64,000 nt of DNA from Branchiostoma floridae (GCF_000003815.2 NC_049984.1:20077643-20141642); one strand, 5' to 3'. Numbered from the stretch's first letter, positions 1-9,294 are shown. Notes: a model not told the origin generated them from the sequence alone. Program-made: numbers and translations.

Positions 1-68
1 AAAATTACGAGTAGGTATGCCCCTGATGCCTCCGAACAAATGGCAGAGTTTATTCGTCGGCATCAGGG

Positions 69-433
69 TCATTCCTCCTGGTAATTTAGAGCTGGGTGAC
101 AACTCGGCCGAGCTAAATTCTTGATTTGTAAAGGGGGTTTAACTGCTGCGATGCCTGTGGTAAAACTAGCTGTTGTGCCCGCGGTAGACCTGGATGCGGT
201 GCCTGCTGAACCCCTGGCTGCGGTGCTTGCTGAACGTTTGCTGTGTTGCTTGTTGCTGACCGGGTAGACGGACACCTTGCTGCTGCTGTGGCGGCTGGGC
301 TTGCTCCTGCTGCTGGCCTTGTTGTCCACCATGTGGGCGAACCTCTTGTTATCCTGGAGCGGGTAGCCTTGGTGTTTGCGACTTCATTACTGCAGAAACC
401 CAAAAACATACACCGTGAGACAACAGAATACAC
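69..433 (-). other. Gln/Pro-rich open region, possible exon or frameshifted gag-like fragment
   Basis: On the minus strand all three frames are open over part of this stretch and rich in Gln, Pro, Ala and Ser. One frame gives VQQAPQPGVQQAPHPGL-type repeats and ends near 113; another gives Q-rich text that would join it only through a frameshift. The composition resembles a low-complexity activation domain or a retroelement gag tail, but no domain is recognisable. It lies 5' of, and opposite in strand to, the retroelement that follows, so it is probably not part of it. CAG/CTG-rich repeats alone can produce such ORFs, so coding status is uncertain. Confidence 0.25.
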
Positions 434-501
434 CTCTCAAATCCTACGCTACCCACCAGAGTGTACTTTCACCAGGTCGGAGTAGAACAGGCTCCGTTGG
501 A

Positions 502-653
502 TCAAGGGCATATGTAGTTTGAGGGTTTTGCACACACCTTTCGGTACATGTCAAGGACTGACATCGCATCAGTCCAGCCCTTTACCTCCCCGGTTTCCAG
601 GGTCATCTTTCCCTGCAGCGCCACTGTGATACGTCCATATGTTAGCTTCATCC
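502..653 (-). CDS. Possible short exon, unknown product
   Basis: Minus-strand reading from the ATG at 651 gives 49 residues of balanced, protein-like composition beginning MKLTYGRITVALQG and ending in a TGA at 504-502. An acceptor-like TGTTACAG lies just upstream, at about 653-660, and an internal donor-like GAG|GTAAAG near 580 could shorten it. No family is recognised. It could be an exon of the same unseen minus-strand gene as the Gln-rich stretch at 69-433, but no splice model joins them convincingly. Confidence 0.25.
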
Positions 654-1239
654 TGTAACAGAAAGCATCAGTCTTAATGAGTTTTGCTTCTGTTTTGTTG
701 TTGGATGCAGATGCTCGAAATTAATATACAATATTCTGTGTGTTCAGCAACAACCTCCTGGTGTTGAGTCCATAGGGCATGATTGGAAAACAACAATTTA
801 CTGTTAAATCAAACAAGCATTAAGTTCAGGACTAATGGTTAGCAGGGAAATGATAAAGAGGAATGACATTCTAACAAGATGGATTTATGCACCAGACGCA
901 TGTACCTTAAGTGTTTCAGCTATTTCCACAATTTATGGCATTGAATTAAATTTTCAGTTTCTGCTGTTCGCTTTGCACCTTCTGTGATGTTTTCGAGGTG
1001 TAACACAAGACTCATCTCAATCTTTCCATCCGAACGTACCAGCCTATTGACAAGGGCACCAGTTTAAGGATCTTCACCCCTGGCTATGTGAAAAGTGGCT
1101 CGCTGAATGTGATTTTGAACCTTCCTCTTGTGTGAATTCCGCACTAGATGGTGCTGTAGTCCAAACACATGCACATTGATGGTGCACACTATTAAGCCGA
1201 AGGAAACGGATAATTATTTCCAACAGTTACCACAATTAA
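654..1239. other. Noncoding, nothing recognised
   Basis: AT-rich sequence without a supportable gene, tandem repeat or terminal inverted repeat. It precedes the point where the reverse-transcriptase reading frame becomes visible, so the 5' truncation or rearrangement junction of the retroelement probably lies at its right edge. Confidence 0.4.
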
Positions 1240-1244
1240 CTTAA

Positions 1245-1993
1245 TTAACAGGCTTCTGATTAATTCGTGGTTAAACAAGAAGAAAGCAACCAGACGTGAA
1301 CTCCAGTCTCTCATCGGGAAGCTCGTTTTTGTTTCCTCCTGTGTGCCACCAGGACGGCTGTTTATATCTCGAATGTTAGAGGCTTTGCGTTCATTACGGC
1401 GGAATCACCACAGACTGCGGTTGTCACGGGACTTCCGACTGGACCTTCTGTGGTGGCGCAGATTCATGGACACATACAACGGTGTATCTATGATGGTTCC
1501 CGATATTTATAGCTACCCGGACGAGTTGGTTATGACTGATGCCTGTGCCACGGGGTGCGGTGCATTTTGTGACGGGCAGTTCTTCCAGAGTGTGTTCCCA
1601 GACCACGTGTTGGAGAAGTTTGGATCAAAGATACACGTACTCGAGATGTTGACTATCGTCCTTGCAGCCAGGAAATGGGGGCCACGTTGGTTCGGACAGC
1701 GTATCTCTTTATACTGTGATAATATGGCCTGTGTCTATGTGTTGAACTCCGGACGTGCTCGTGATCGAGACCTGTTACACTGTGCTAGGGAGCTGTGGCT
1801 GTTGTCAGCCACATTCGAGTTCCAGGTTAAAGCTTCGCATATTCAAGGCAGTCACAACCGAATTGCAGATCACCTTTCCCGGTGGCATCTATCGGCGTAT
1901 CATGCTCAGCAGTTTACCCGTCTCACACAGCATCGGGCGACAGTTGAGATTCCGATATTCCAGGAGGACTTCATCTTGGATTGCCCTTATTAG
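1245..1993 (+). CDS. Reverse transcriptase thumb plus RNase H of a YR retrotransposon (partial)
   Basis: The frame is open from about 1245 and no ATG start is needed, because the N-terminal RT domain is missing. The opening part (LQSLIGKLVF, then a PPGR motif near 1346-1357) matches the RT thumb/connection region of DIRS-type elements. RNase H follows. Counting from the in-frame GTG at 1343, the likely catalytic acidic residues are D66 (TDACATGCGAF), E101 (EMLTIV), D126 (YCDNMA) and D176 (HNRIADHLSRW). The ORF stops with TAG at 1991-1993, 27 bases before the recombinase ORF. A 41-base GT...AG stretch ending in a pyrimidine-rich TTTATTTCAG lies between them, so a tiny intron or separate translation are both possible. 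No internal stops, which suggests fairly recent activity of this segment. Confidence 0.85.
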
Positions 1994-2020
1994 TAGGTTT
2001 TAACGTTTGTTTGTTCTGTT

Positions 2021-3049
2021 GTGTTTATTTCAGCCCGAATTGATCTTGGACTACTACGTGATCAGGTACGACAGACTAAGAGAGCAGCGTTTGCTGATGG
2101 AACATGGGAGAACTTGAGGACACATTTACGGACTTACCTGCTCTTCTGCACATTCTACGACATAGTCCCGTTTCCGGCAAAAGTGGATACCCTTGAGACT
2201 TATGCTGAATTCCTTAGTCGTTCATTTCGTGCCCCAGCGTCAATAGCAAACTATGTTAGTGGTATTAAGACTTTTCATATCCTGTTTGGACTGGATACGG
2301 CGGCATTCTCTTCTATGGACTTAGCTCTACTACTACGAGGACTTAAGAAACAGATGAGACATACGCCTCGTCAGAAGCTGCCTTTCACACCAGAAGTCCT
2401 ACTCAGGATTCATGAACACTTAGATACTTCAGACTCGTTTCAGGCTACCATGTGGACTGTGATACTGTTAAGTTTCTTTACGTTTCAGCGAAAATCTAAT
2501 TTTGTGTCTAAACATGGTTTCGACCCTACTAAGCAGTTCACTATTCATGATTTTGTTGTATACAAGGGAATTTTGTTGATCAGGATCAGGTGGTCCAAGA
2601 CTTTTCAATATGCGGAGAGAGTATTGTATGTTCCGGTGATGGAGATCAAGAATTCTCCCCTCTGTCCAGTATCAGCGTTCTGTAACATGGTTAGGTTAAA
2701 CCGCAACAAGAATACGAGTGCAGCCTTTGTTAGACCACATAGGGGTAGATTTGTACCATTGAATCAGAATATCTTTGACAAGGCCTTCAAGCAGATACTA
2801 GGTAGAGCGGGCCTAAGTCCTGCTAGGTACTCTCTCCATAGTGGGCGTAGAGGAGGCGCCACATTTGCATTCCGTGCAAGAGTTCCCATAGATCTAATCC
2901 GCCTCCAGGGCGATTGGCGTTCTGATGCTTACCTACTGTATTTGAAGGTTCCCTTGGCTACAAGATTACGTTGTGTTATAGAATGGTTAAGCATATCCAG
3001 TGGAAGACGCCTCGGTAGCGTTGAAGGCATTGCAGTGTTCGTAGAGTAG
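2021..3049 (+). CDS. Tyrosine recombinase of a YR retrotransposon
   Basis: A 342-residue protein with an N-terminal SAM-like core-binding region (about 10-110) and a C-terminal catalytic domain (about 120-325). Visible catalytic residues are R157 (TFQRKSN), K193 (RWSKT), H273 and R276 (LHSGRRGG), W299 (QGDWRSDAY) in place of the second His, and Tyr. Y307 sits 8 residues after W299, close to the spacing in Cre, and Y304 is the alternative. In this family the enzyme inserts a circular cDNA by cutting and rejoining DNA through a 3'-phosphotyrosine. The ORF is uninterrupted and of typical length. The real start may be internal or spliced from the upstream RNase H frame, because the first codons overlap a possible intron acceptor near 2031. 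Confidence 0.88.
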   Translation: MFISARIDLGLLRDQVRQTKRAAFADGTWENLRTHLRTYLLFCTFYDIVPFPAKVDTLETYAEFLSRSFRAPASIANYVSGIKTFHILFGLDTAAFSSMDLALLLRGLKKQMRHTPRQKLPFTPEVLLRIHEHLDTSDSFQATMWTVILLSFFTFQRKSNFVSKHGFDPTKQFTIHDFVVYKGILLIRIRWSKTFQYAERVLYVPVMEIKNSPLCPVSAFCNMVRLNRNKNTSAAFVRPHRGRFVPLNQNIFDKAFKQILGRAGLSPARYSLHSGRRGGATFAFRARVPIDLIRLQGDWRSDAYLLYLKVPLATRLRCVIEWLSISSGRRLGSVEGIAVFVE

Positions 3050-3139
3050 CAATTTAGAGATTAGTTTGTTAATTTGTTCATGGGTAATGGTTTTTGTTCA
3101 ATGGTTTTTCTTTTAGCGGTTTGGCCTTTTGTTTTTGGT

Positions 3140-3224
3140 GTTTTCCGCGAAAAAGTTTTTTCCTGATTAAACTTTTTCCTTTTTTCTGCCAAACCGTGTC
3201 TTTGTTTGAGTTTGTCCGATAATT
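3140..3224 (+). repeat. Split direct repeat, first copy (putative B1)
   Basis: An 85-base block starting GTTTTCCGCGAAAAAG and ending TTTGTCCGATAATT, 90 bases after the recombinase stop codon. It is identical base for base with 3471-3555. In Ngaro/PAT-type elements the 3' end is B1-A2-B2, so this is the expected position of B1. Confidence 0.7.
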
Positions 3225-3470
3225 TGAGAAAAATTTCTTTTGGTAATTTGTATTAATTGATCGCAAACGGTATTTGTCATGGTGCGGCCCGTTTGCCCTT
3301 TGACACGGAACACGTGAGAGTGACGTCACTCCAAGTTTGCTGGGCAGGCGGGTCGGACGTTTCTTTCTGCTCTCCTTTTTCACCCTCCACCGCCCCTTTT
3401 CTCCGCCAAATGTTATTGAAGGTTAAGAATGTTATTATAGTTGTTGAAGTAGTATTACTATTAGTGCTGT

Positions 3471-3555
3471 GTTTTCCGCGAAAAAGTTTTTTCCTGATTA
3501 AACTTTTTCCTTTTTTCTGCCAAACCGTGTCTTTGTTTGAGTTTGTCCGATAATT
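3471..3555 (+). repeat. Split direct repeat, second copy (putative B2), likely 3' end of the element
   Basis: Identical to 3140-3224 over 85 bases. The 246 bases between the copies (3225-3470) would be A2. The homology stops at 3555, which is therefore the best estimate of the 3' end of the retrotransposon. Confidence 0.65.
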
Positions 3556-4101
3556 AAGAGGAGTGTGGCCATTAGGAAAAATCGTACTGGTGATGCCAGG
3601 CAGCAGAGGACTTGTGAGACGTGTAAAAGTCAAAACGCAACATAGCGTGTTGGAGAGGCCAGTCGACAAACTATGCCCTCTCTTGGAAGAAGACCAGAGC
3701 ACAACCTGAATTCCAGGAGGACCATCATTGGACTTGAAGCAGTTTTAGTAGTCTCAAAGACTTGTAATGCATGTAACAACAACGTAGTGAACTAGGCAAA
3801 CCTACATGGACTTCAGTGAAAGCTATTGCATGCTGTTTCTACTAACAATAAGTTTATGAGTATAGTTATTGTGTAAGGAAGTTGGCTTGGTAGGTAAAGT
3901 AAAATTGCCTCACGGACAATTTGGGGGCCAGTGTAAGCGCCAAACTTCCAATTCAAATCTGCCGCCATTAGTCAGCTAGTAAAATAAGATGTGCAAGCTC
4001 CTGCCAAAACTGGGCCACGTGACTATTAAAAACTCAAGGGACCCTACTCACCCAGGACTCAGAGAGAAACAGGCTTCTTGCTGGACTAGCAGGAAGAAAC
4101 T
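3556..4101. other. Noncoding, nothing recognised
   Basis: Sequence immediately 3' of the retroelement. Several short open stretches exist but none has protein-like composition or splice context. No repeat structure was found. Confidence 0.4.
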
Positions 4102-4266
4102 AGGCTTCCCAAAAGGGGAAGAATCAGGACCTTCTTGCCGAGGAGTAAGAAGGATTAGGCTTCCCAAAAGGGGAAGAATCAGGACCTTCTTGCCGAGGAG
4201 TAAGAAGGATTAGGCTTCCCAAAGAGGGAAGAAGCAGGACTTGCTTGCTAAAGGAAGGAAACCAGG
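4102..4266. repeat. 55-bp minisatellite, three copies
   Basis: Units begin AGGCTTCCCAAAAGGGGAAG at 4102, 4157 and 4212, an exact 55-base period. The first two are essentially identical; the third is diverged. Each unit contains the small palindrome CTTCCCnnnnGGGAAG. Confidence 0.85.
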
Positions 4267-4550
4267 CTCCACTACAGTAGAAGATCGGACCAGAGGAGGT
4301 TGGGAAGTCTGACCAGTTTTTCCCGACTTTACCTGGAGTTGGACTTTACTTGGAAGCGGACACTACTTGGAATCGAACATTACTTGTTATCGGACTTATC
4401 GAACTTCTACAAGCTTTATTCTGCGGGCTATCATCATTCCGGGACTTGCACTTATCAAACAACAGACGGTTTTTGTATCACTAACTTTTCTAGATTAAAC
4501 CCTCAAATCAACCCCATCTGTCTTCATCTCCTCCGTACTTTGTTCCGAGT

Positions 4551-5444
4551 ATGAATACAGCTGCAGCAGGGAGGTTCCTGGTGGACTCCTTTAAATTAAA
4601 GTCAGAAAATGATTCGAATATAATCAAGGACAACAGGGAGAAGCTGTGCAAGGTTAAGGAGACTGTGTCAGACATGCACAGTAAGTTACTTGCACACAAC
4701 GATGACCTGTTCAAGTGTGGAACAAACCAACTCAGGCAGGGCAGAGGGACAATGTACGCTTTTAATACCGAGTACATGGCAAAGCTGAAGGACCTGGTGG
4801 GCACCATAGCAAGCACAGACGCCAGACTTGAGGTTGCACTGGCTAAGGTCGAGCGTGTGCACGCAACAAAGAGAAGAGAAAAGAGTAGCCAGTCGAGAAA
4901 GGCCAAGGAACAACGGCGCAAAATCAACAAACGAAAAGATCACAGACGTGAAACAAATATTAGGGAAATCCTTCAAGTGATTGCGCCAAACAGAGCTGGT
5001 AGCAGTCCTGTCTGCCGGAAAGAAGTCAACATAGACGCTGTGCGGTCTATCAGCTAATCTCCAAGCAGATCTTGCTGTGGCAAATGGGAAGGAGTTTAGC
5101 CGGCAGAGGAGTTATTGGCCACAGCTCTGCTTGGAGATTATATCAGCTACCTTCGAGCACGATCTCCTCACCAGGTGCTAGAATCAGACCAACTAGATAG
5201 ATATGCGAAGTTGCCAATTTTAGGCAATATTAACAGGAGCTGCTGCGACAGTTTAAAGAGGGCAGTCAGAAAGGCCCACGCCTCATGTGATGGACGTTGT
5301 AATATGGAACACTGTCCAGTCAACGTGAACTGCGCCAAGCTATTCCAGCAGCTGGGAGGCGTGACGGCCTGGGGCAGATTCGCACCTCGGGATACCGGCT
5401 TTCTCCCGCTTGATGCAAGTGTAAACATGGACAGTCCTACGTAG
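4551..5444 (+). pseudogene. Unknown coiled-coil ORF split by a MITE insertion
   Basis: Two open stretches, 4551-5057 (168 aa, ATG start) and the in-frame remainder to 5444, are parts of one reading frame. The first ends RSIS followed by a TAA supplied by the MITE at 5055-5140. After the MITE, the same Ile-Ser codons recur in frame (within GDYISYLRARS), because the target site was duplicated. Insert plus duplication is 93 bases, frame-neutral, but the MITE's first codon is a stop. The N-terminal half is charged and helical, with a Lys/Arg-rich stretch near residues 104-133 (coiled-coil and possible nuclear-localisation character). The C-terminal half has a small Cys/His cluster (SCCD...CDGRCNMEHCPVNVNC), possibly metal-binding. 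It is not a family I recognise: either a host exon or a retroelement gag-like ORF. Confidence 0.6.
5055..5140. mobile_element. 86-bp MITE, perfect 15-bp terminal inverted repeats
   Basis: Termini are TAATCTCCAAGCAGA (5055-5069) and its exact complement TCTGCTTGGAGATTA (5126-5140). The flanks TATCAGC at 5048-5054 and 5141-5147 form a 7-base target duplication; 9 bases (TATCAGCTA) match if the boundary is moved by two. A related copy lies at 50146-50250, sharing the TIR and the interior blocks CTTGCTGTGGCA and GGCAGAGGAGTT. There is no coding capacity, so it was moved by a transposase supplied elsewhere; superfamily unresolved. Confidence 0.85.
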
Positions 5445-5642
5445 CTGTGTAGATTCTAAGTCACTGCGATTGTTGAAGAAGAATGGATGCTTTGATCGCG
5501 ATGCAAGTGCGCTGGTCTGTGCCAGGCTGGTTCGGCTGGAAGGTAAATAATGCAATCCTAGATTTACCATTTCAGATTATTCAAAGACAACATTGTAATG
5601 ACATCTCTAGTAGTATCTTTATTGTATTGCAAAACAATCAAA

Positions 5643-5872
5643 TCAGTAATTACAACTTTCTGCTGTCCTATCACTGCTGTCACCACAGAATGTAATCGTA
5701 GTTTACAGCTTTACAAAAAATCAAGTCAGTATTTACAACTTTATGCTGTCCTATCAGTGTTTCACCACAGAATGTAATCTTGGTTTACAGCTTTACAAAA
5801 AGTTAAGTCAGTATTTACAACTTTCTGCTGTCCTATCGATGCTGTCACCAGTAAATGAAATCTGGGCTTACA
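5643..5872. repeat. Tandem repeat of about 81-84 bp, three copies
   Basis: The motif TTACAACTTTCTGCTGTCC, followed by a CACCACAGAATGTAATC block and TTACAGCTTTACAAAA, recurs three times with about 82-base spacing. The last copy runs into the 3' end of the minus-strand SAP exon and may supply part of its 3' untranslated sequence. Confidence 0.75.
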
Positions 5873-6599
5873 GCTTTCTTCTGCCTTCTCCTTCCAAACC
5901 GAGATAGGGTCACAACTTCATCTGTTCCTGTCCCCACATAATTCTGGACCTCATCTGCATTAGTATCACTATCACTACCATCATTTGCACCTACATCAAA
6001 CAGAACTTCATCTTCATCCGAGCTATCATTACCTGAAGAGGATACATCATCATTGTCACTTTCATCTGATACATCGCCACCTTCATCTGATACATCATTA
6101 CTCAACAAAAGGCGGGAGCAAACAGTTTTACCTGTGTGTGCCCGAACAACGCCAGCTTTTTGTTCTTTTTTCCCTTTTATGGGTAGCTCATGCTTTCTCA
6201 AGTATTTTTCAAGTTCAGCCACACGGAGAGTTTCTAACGATCCTTCTTTATATAAAGTTTCCCAGTCATAATCTTCATATAACTTCCCTTGACATTCATT
6301 ACGCTTCTCTTGTGCCACAGTAGCTCTCTTGGTCTTCAAGATTAGGAGTAACTTAATGTGCTCTACATAGTCCTTCACATGCTTCTCTGATACAATATAC
6401 TTCTGAGAAAAATCATGAATGGACTCGGGGTTGTCAGTAGTCACTATATTGTTATTGATGGCAGATTTCAGCTGTGCTCTTGGTTGGTAGTCATCGGGAA
6501 GACGTCCCTCAGTCGGCGTTCTGTCATAAGGCAAGTAGTGGAATGCAGGTAACCGTTGGTAGTCATAGGCCTTTCTAGTTTCAGGTTGATCCCACAATT
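5845..6599 (-). CDS. 3'-terminal exon: SAP-like domain protein with acidic tail
   Basis: Minus-strand exon of about 250 codons ending at 5845. A good acceptor (TGTAAATGCAG) sits just upstream at about 6600-6610, and no ATG opens the frame, so it is an internal-to-terminal exon of a longer gene. Residues about 119-154 (GSLETLRVAELEKYLRKHEL, then a Lys-rich PIKGKK) fit the helix-extended-helix of a SAP motif, usually a DNA-binding module. Residues about 168-215 are Asp/Glu/Ser-rich, and the C-terminus has a basic RFGRRRQKK patch. SAP-bearing proteins of this look are common in repeated, transposon-associated families of marine invertebrates, so this may be a multicopy element gene rather than a single-copy host gene. 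The upstream exon was not resolved: a donor-like AAG|GTAAAG near 6643 gives a stop in the joined frame. Confidence 0.55.
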
Positions 6600-6687
6600 C
6601 TGCATTTACAGTAAAATCTGAAATCAGACTAATAAAACTTTACCTTATCTCCTTTCCAAGGCTCAGTGATTGCATATGCGCATAAAA

Positions 6688-6942
6688 CTATCTAGATTTC
6701 AGCCGATAAACATGACGACCCTTGTAGCAGAACAGTACTTTGGTGACCAGGCTAGGAGGACGCATGAGGGGAAGAACACTCCCTCCTGCAAAAAGCTTGG
6801 GCACATGCTCCACATGCTCACATGGTGGAGGAGATGAGGATGCGAATGAAACTTCAACATTAAGTACATATGGTCTTTGACATGCAAAATTGTCAAAGAC
6901 ATGTCTATATGCATATCTTATCAGAATATAAGGCCACATCAA
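6688..6942 (-). other. Open region of unclear status, possible exon
   Basis: An 84-residue minus-strand frame with a protein-like C-terminal part (a PPPCEHVEHVPKLFAGG stretch, then a basic end HVYRLKSR and stop). It lies upstream of the SAP exon on the same strand, but its stop precludes simple reading-through. It could be an alternative terminal exon or a decayed copy; no family is recognised. Confidence 0.3.
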
Positions 6943-7196
6943 ATTTATTTGTTGCTTTTTTTTTCTTCAAAAAGTCTGGTGTGAAGATAAACAATATTGA
7001 ATTATTGAATAAATAAAAAAAATTATTTGGTACGAACAACAATGAATCTTATCTCTTTCATTTCATCCATAGCCATGATAAAAGGGTATGCACCGCACAA
7101 CTGAAGCCTGCACCAGGAATCTGCACATGCTAACTCTGTGTCCAATGTCAACCCCCCAGAACTCTTGAATACAAAAGTCCCACGATTTTCAGCACC

Positions 7197-7379
7197 TTTG
7201 ACGCTAGAACTCTCTCAAAATTAAGTAGACAACAGGAGCTTGTTGCCTCTGCAGCAAAACAAAAAAAAAATATTGACATTATCAGCATCCGAGAACACAG
7301 GATTTATCACCCTGATAATGAAATCGTATTTACTGCCATTGATTATTATCACCTAGTTTCATCTTCCGCGACCAAGAAC
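7197..7379 (+). pseudogene. LINE endonuclease N-terminal fragment
   Basis: About 60 codons reading FDARTLSKLSRQQELVASA, then NIDIISIREHRIYHP. This matches the start of an APE-type endonuclease in non-LTR retrotransposons, where an N-x-R-T-L opening is followed by a xIDIxxxQEHR block carrying the catalytic Glu. A homopolymer A run (about 7259-7269) has expanded inside the frame. No RT follows directly; an unrelated transposase fragment begins about 50 bases later. Dead fragment. Confidence 0.65.
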
Positions 7380-7424
7380 TTAACTCCCAAGGATCAACGA
7401 TCTCATGACACCATCAATGAACTG

Positions 7425-7800
7425 AACAATGAACTGTCATGGGCCATGATGTGTTGAGATCGGTCCTTACGCGTATTGATCCATTATGGTTTGCTATTAT
7501 TGCCGACGAAGCGACGGACGTTTTGTGCAACATACAACTCAACATAAGTGTTCGTTATGTGGACTATAACTACGAGGTTCACGAAGAAAGCCTCGGTCAG
7601 TATCAGCTACCCACCATAAACACCGCCACTATCACAGATGCCATTTAAGACGCTCTGCTTCTGACGCTCTTTAAGACGCTCTACAACTGTGTCACGGACA
7701 TGCGTATGATGGAGCTACTAACATGTAGGGCCATCGCTCTGGAATTGCGACACGCATAAAAAGAGAGGAGCCTGCAGCTGTACAGGTGCATTGCTAGGCC
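7425..7800 (+). pseudogene. Degenerate hAT-type (DUF4371/ZMYM-like) transposase fragment
   Basis: The 7439-7645 frame contains WFAIIADEATDVLCNIQLNI, then VRYVDYNYEVHEESLG. This is the conserved block of DUF4371 transposases (FxIIxDExxDxxxxxQLxxxxRYV...) and includes the first catalytic Asp. After a stop, another frame from 7689 reads CHGHAYDGATNM, stop, GHRSGIATRIKREEP, then AVQVHC: the second conserved block (YDGAxNMxGxxxGxxxxI...A..VHC). Stops and a frameshift show it is dead. The zinc-finger N-terminus and the C-terminal dimerisation domain are missing. Confidence 0.75.
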
Positions 7801-7844
7801 TGCAGACAGTGGCCATTCGAGATGCGACGGGTTGATTAACAATT

Positions 7845-8241
7845 CATCAAAGAGGATCAAACGAAGTCACTGTTCAATCAACTGGCTGCTTCTGAAGACT
7901 GAAATTACATCACCATCATGGACGCGATGCAAGACGCGCACTTATTGAATTACCAGGAACCTTGGGCAGGAGAGATTCGAAATTCTTTTGCAGGACGAAC
8001 AGCCAGGACTTGTATGGAAGACTTGTTCCACCACATCACTGATGCGAATTGGGAGAAGTCTTTTGCATTGACCAAGACTCTAAGCAGATGCTGCTGCCCT
8101 TGCAGCTATGCAAAAGAAGACAACATAGTGTACTGTCCACTTTTACCCACAGCCAACATGTTTGACCATGACAAAAATGTGCAAAGTGCAATCAAGGCTA
8201 TTTTTAGAAAGCGATGGTTTAGGACCCTACTTGTCATGTAG
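7845..8241 (+). other. Unknown ORF with one internal stop
   Basis: A frame reading QFIKEDQTKSLFNQL, then a TGA near 7902, then MDAMQDAHLLNYQEPW and on to 8241. It has protein-like composition and a Cys cluster (RCCCPCSY). It lies between the hAT fragment and the LINE RT fragment, so it is probably element debris. Not recognised. Confidence 0.35.
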
Positions 8242-8365
8242 TGTTCAGAGCATACAGTGTCATGTAAAAGGATTTAGCTTCCTGACTATTTGTTTATGTG
8301 CTATATGCACCCCAGGAAGGAAGAAATTACAATTTCTGTGGCATTAAGATCGAACACAACATAAC

Positions 8366-8617
8366 ACTTTAATGAAACTTCAGGATGAGTATGCTGAGAC
8401 TGCTCAGGAGAAGGCAGAATTGTTCAATAAGTTCTTCTACTCTGTTTTTAACTGTACAGATGGGGAAACCCCGTTGCCCGTCTTGATTGATACTTTAATG
8501 AAACTTCAGGATGAGTATGCTGAGACTGCTCAGGAGAAGGCAGAATTGTTCAATAAGTTCTTCTACTCTGTTTTTAACTGTACAGATGGGGAAACCCCGT
8601 TGCCCGTCTTGATTGAT
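8366..8617 (+). repeat. 126-bp tandem duplication within the LINE
   Basis: Two adjacent copies of a 126-base unit (ATG-centred AATGAAACTTCAGGATGAG at 8371 and 8497), exactly 42 codons, so the frame is kept. The copies look identical, indicating recent duplication after the element had already decayed, or an assembly artefact. Confidence 0.85.
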
Positions 8618-9294
8618 ACTTCGAGGGTGCCAACAATTTCCTCAGTTACATTTACTGTCAGCAACATTGAATCTATTCACAAAAACCTGGAAGTTACAAA
8701 GGCCACAGGGCCGGACGACCTTCCAGCTATGGTCCTAAATAAGTGTGCAGCTCAGTTAGCTCCTTCCAAATGTGATCCCTGTGTTTAAGAAGGGGGACAA
8801 GAGCAGTGTGTCCAACTATAGACCTATTTCATTGTTATGCATAACAAGTAAAGTATTTGAAAGGTGTATTTTCAATTGTGTGCTTCCGTTAGTCTCCAAT
8901 TCTCTATACCCTCTTCAACATGGATTTGTTAGGGGTAAGTCCACCACAACTCAACTTTTAGATGTGTATGACGAAATAGGACAGGTGTTGGACGTATCAG
9001 GGCAAGTTGATGTGATATTTTGTAGACTTTTGTAAAGCTTTTGATACTGTCTCTCATGCCTTACTTGTTCACAAACTGAAATTGTTTGGATTTAATGGTC
9101 AGCTCATTTCTTTAATCAATGATTACCTTAAGAATCGCCACCAAAGAACAATTGTACTAGAGGGTCACCAGTCTAAGTACCTACCTGTGTTGTCTGGTGT
9201 TCCTCAGGGTTCGATCCTTGGTCCATTCCTATTCCTGTTATTTATTAATGATCTACCTGACCACGTACAGACCGGCAGGATGGCCATGTTTGCA
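8366..9294 (+). pseudogene. LINE reverse transcriptase, frameshifted, truncated by assembly gap
   Basis: Non-LTR RT (CR1/jockey-like) in three frames. The first frame has the linker (AELFNKFFYSVF) and ATGPDDLPAMVLN. The second starts at about 8772 with IPVFKKGDKSSVSNYRPISL and GFVRGKSTTTQL. The third has FCKAFDTVSHALL (palm motif A) and VLSGVPQGSILGPFLFLLFIND. The YxDD motif would fall in the gap at 9295-9394. Breaks occur at about 8770 (deletion of the SWK-type link) and about 9027. A 126-bp in-frame tandem duplication lies at the start. Inactive. Confidence 0.85.

Larger units (their letters stand above)
1245..3555 (+). mobile_element. 5'-truncated tyrosine-recombinase retrotransposon (DIRS/Ngaro order)
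   Basis: The order is RT thumb, RNase H, tyrosine recombinase, then a 3' region in which an 85-bp block occurs twice. This is the layout of YR-encoding retrotransposons, which integrate with a tyrosine recombinase instead of a DDE integrase. RT palm and fingers and any gag are absent upstream, so this copy is 5'-truncated or rearranged and cannot be autonomous. The repeated 3' block (3140-3224 and 3471-3555) fits the B1-A2-B2 part of the split direct repeats known in Ngaro and PAT-like elements better than the inverted repeats of DIRS1. The A1 copy expected at the missing 5' end is not seen in the window. Confidence 0.8.

Noticed and set aside
2021-3049. Phage or bacterial integrase
   Set aside because: The recombinase directly follows a DIRS/Ngaro-type RT-RNase H ORF and lies in a eukaryotic repeat landscape.
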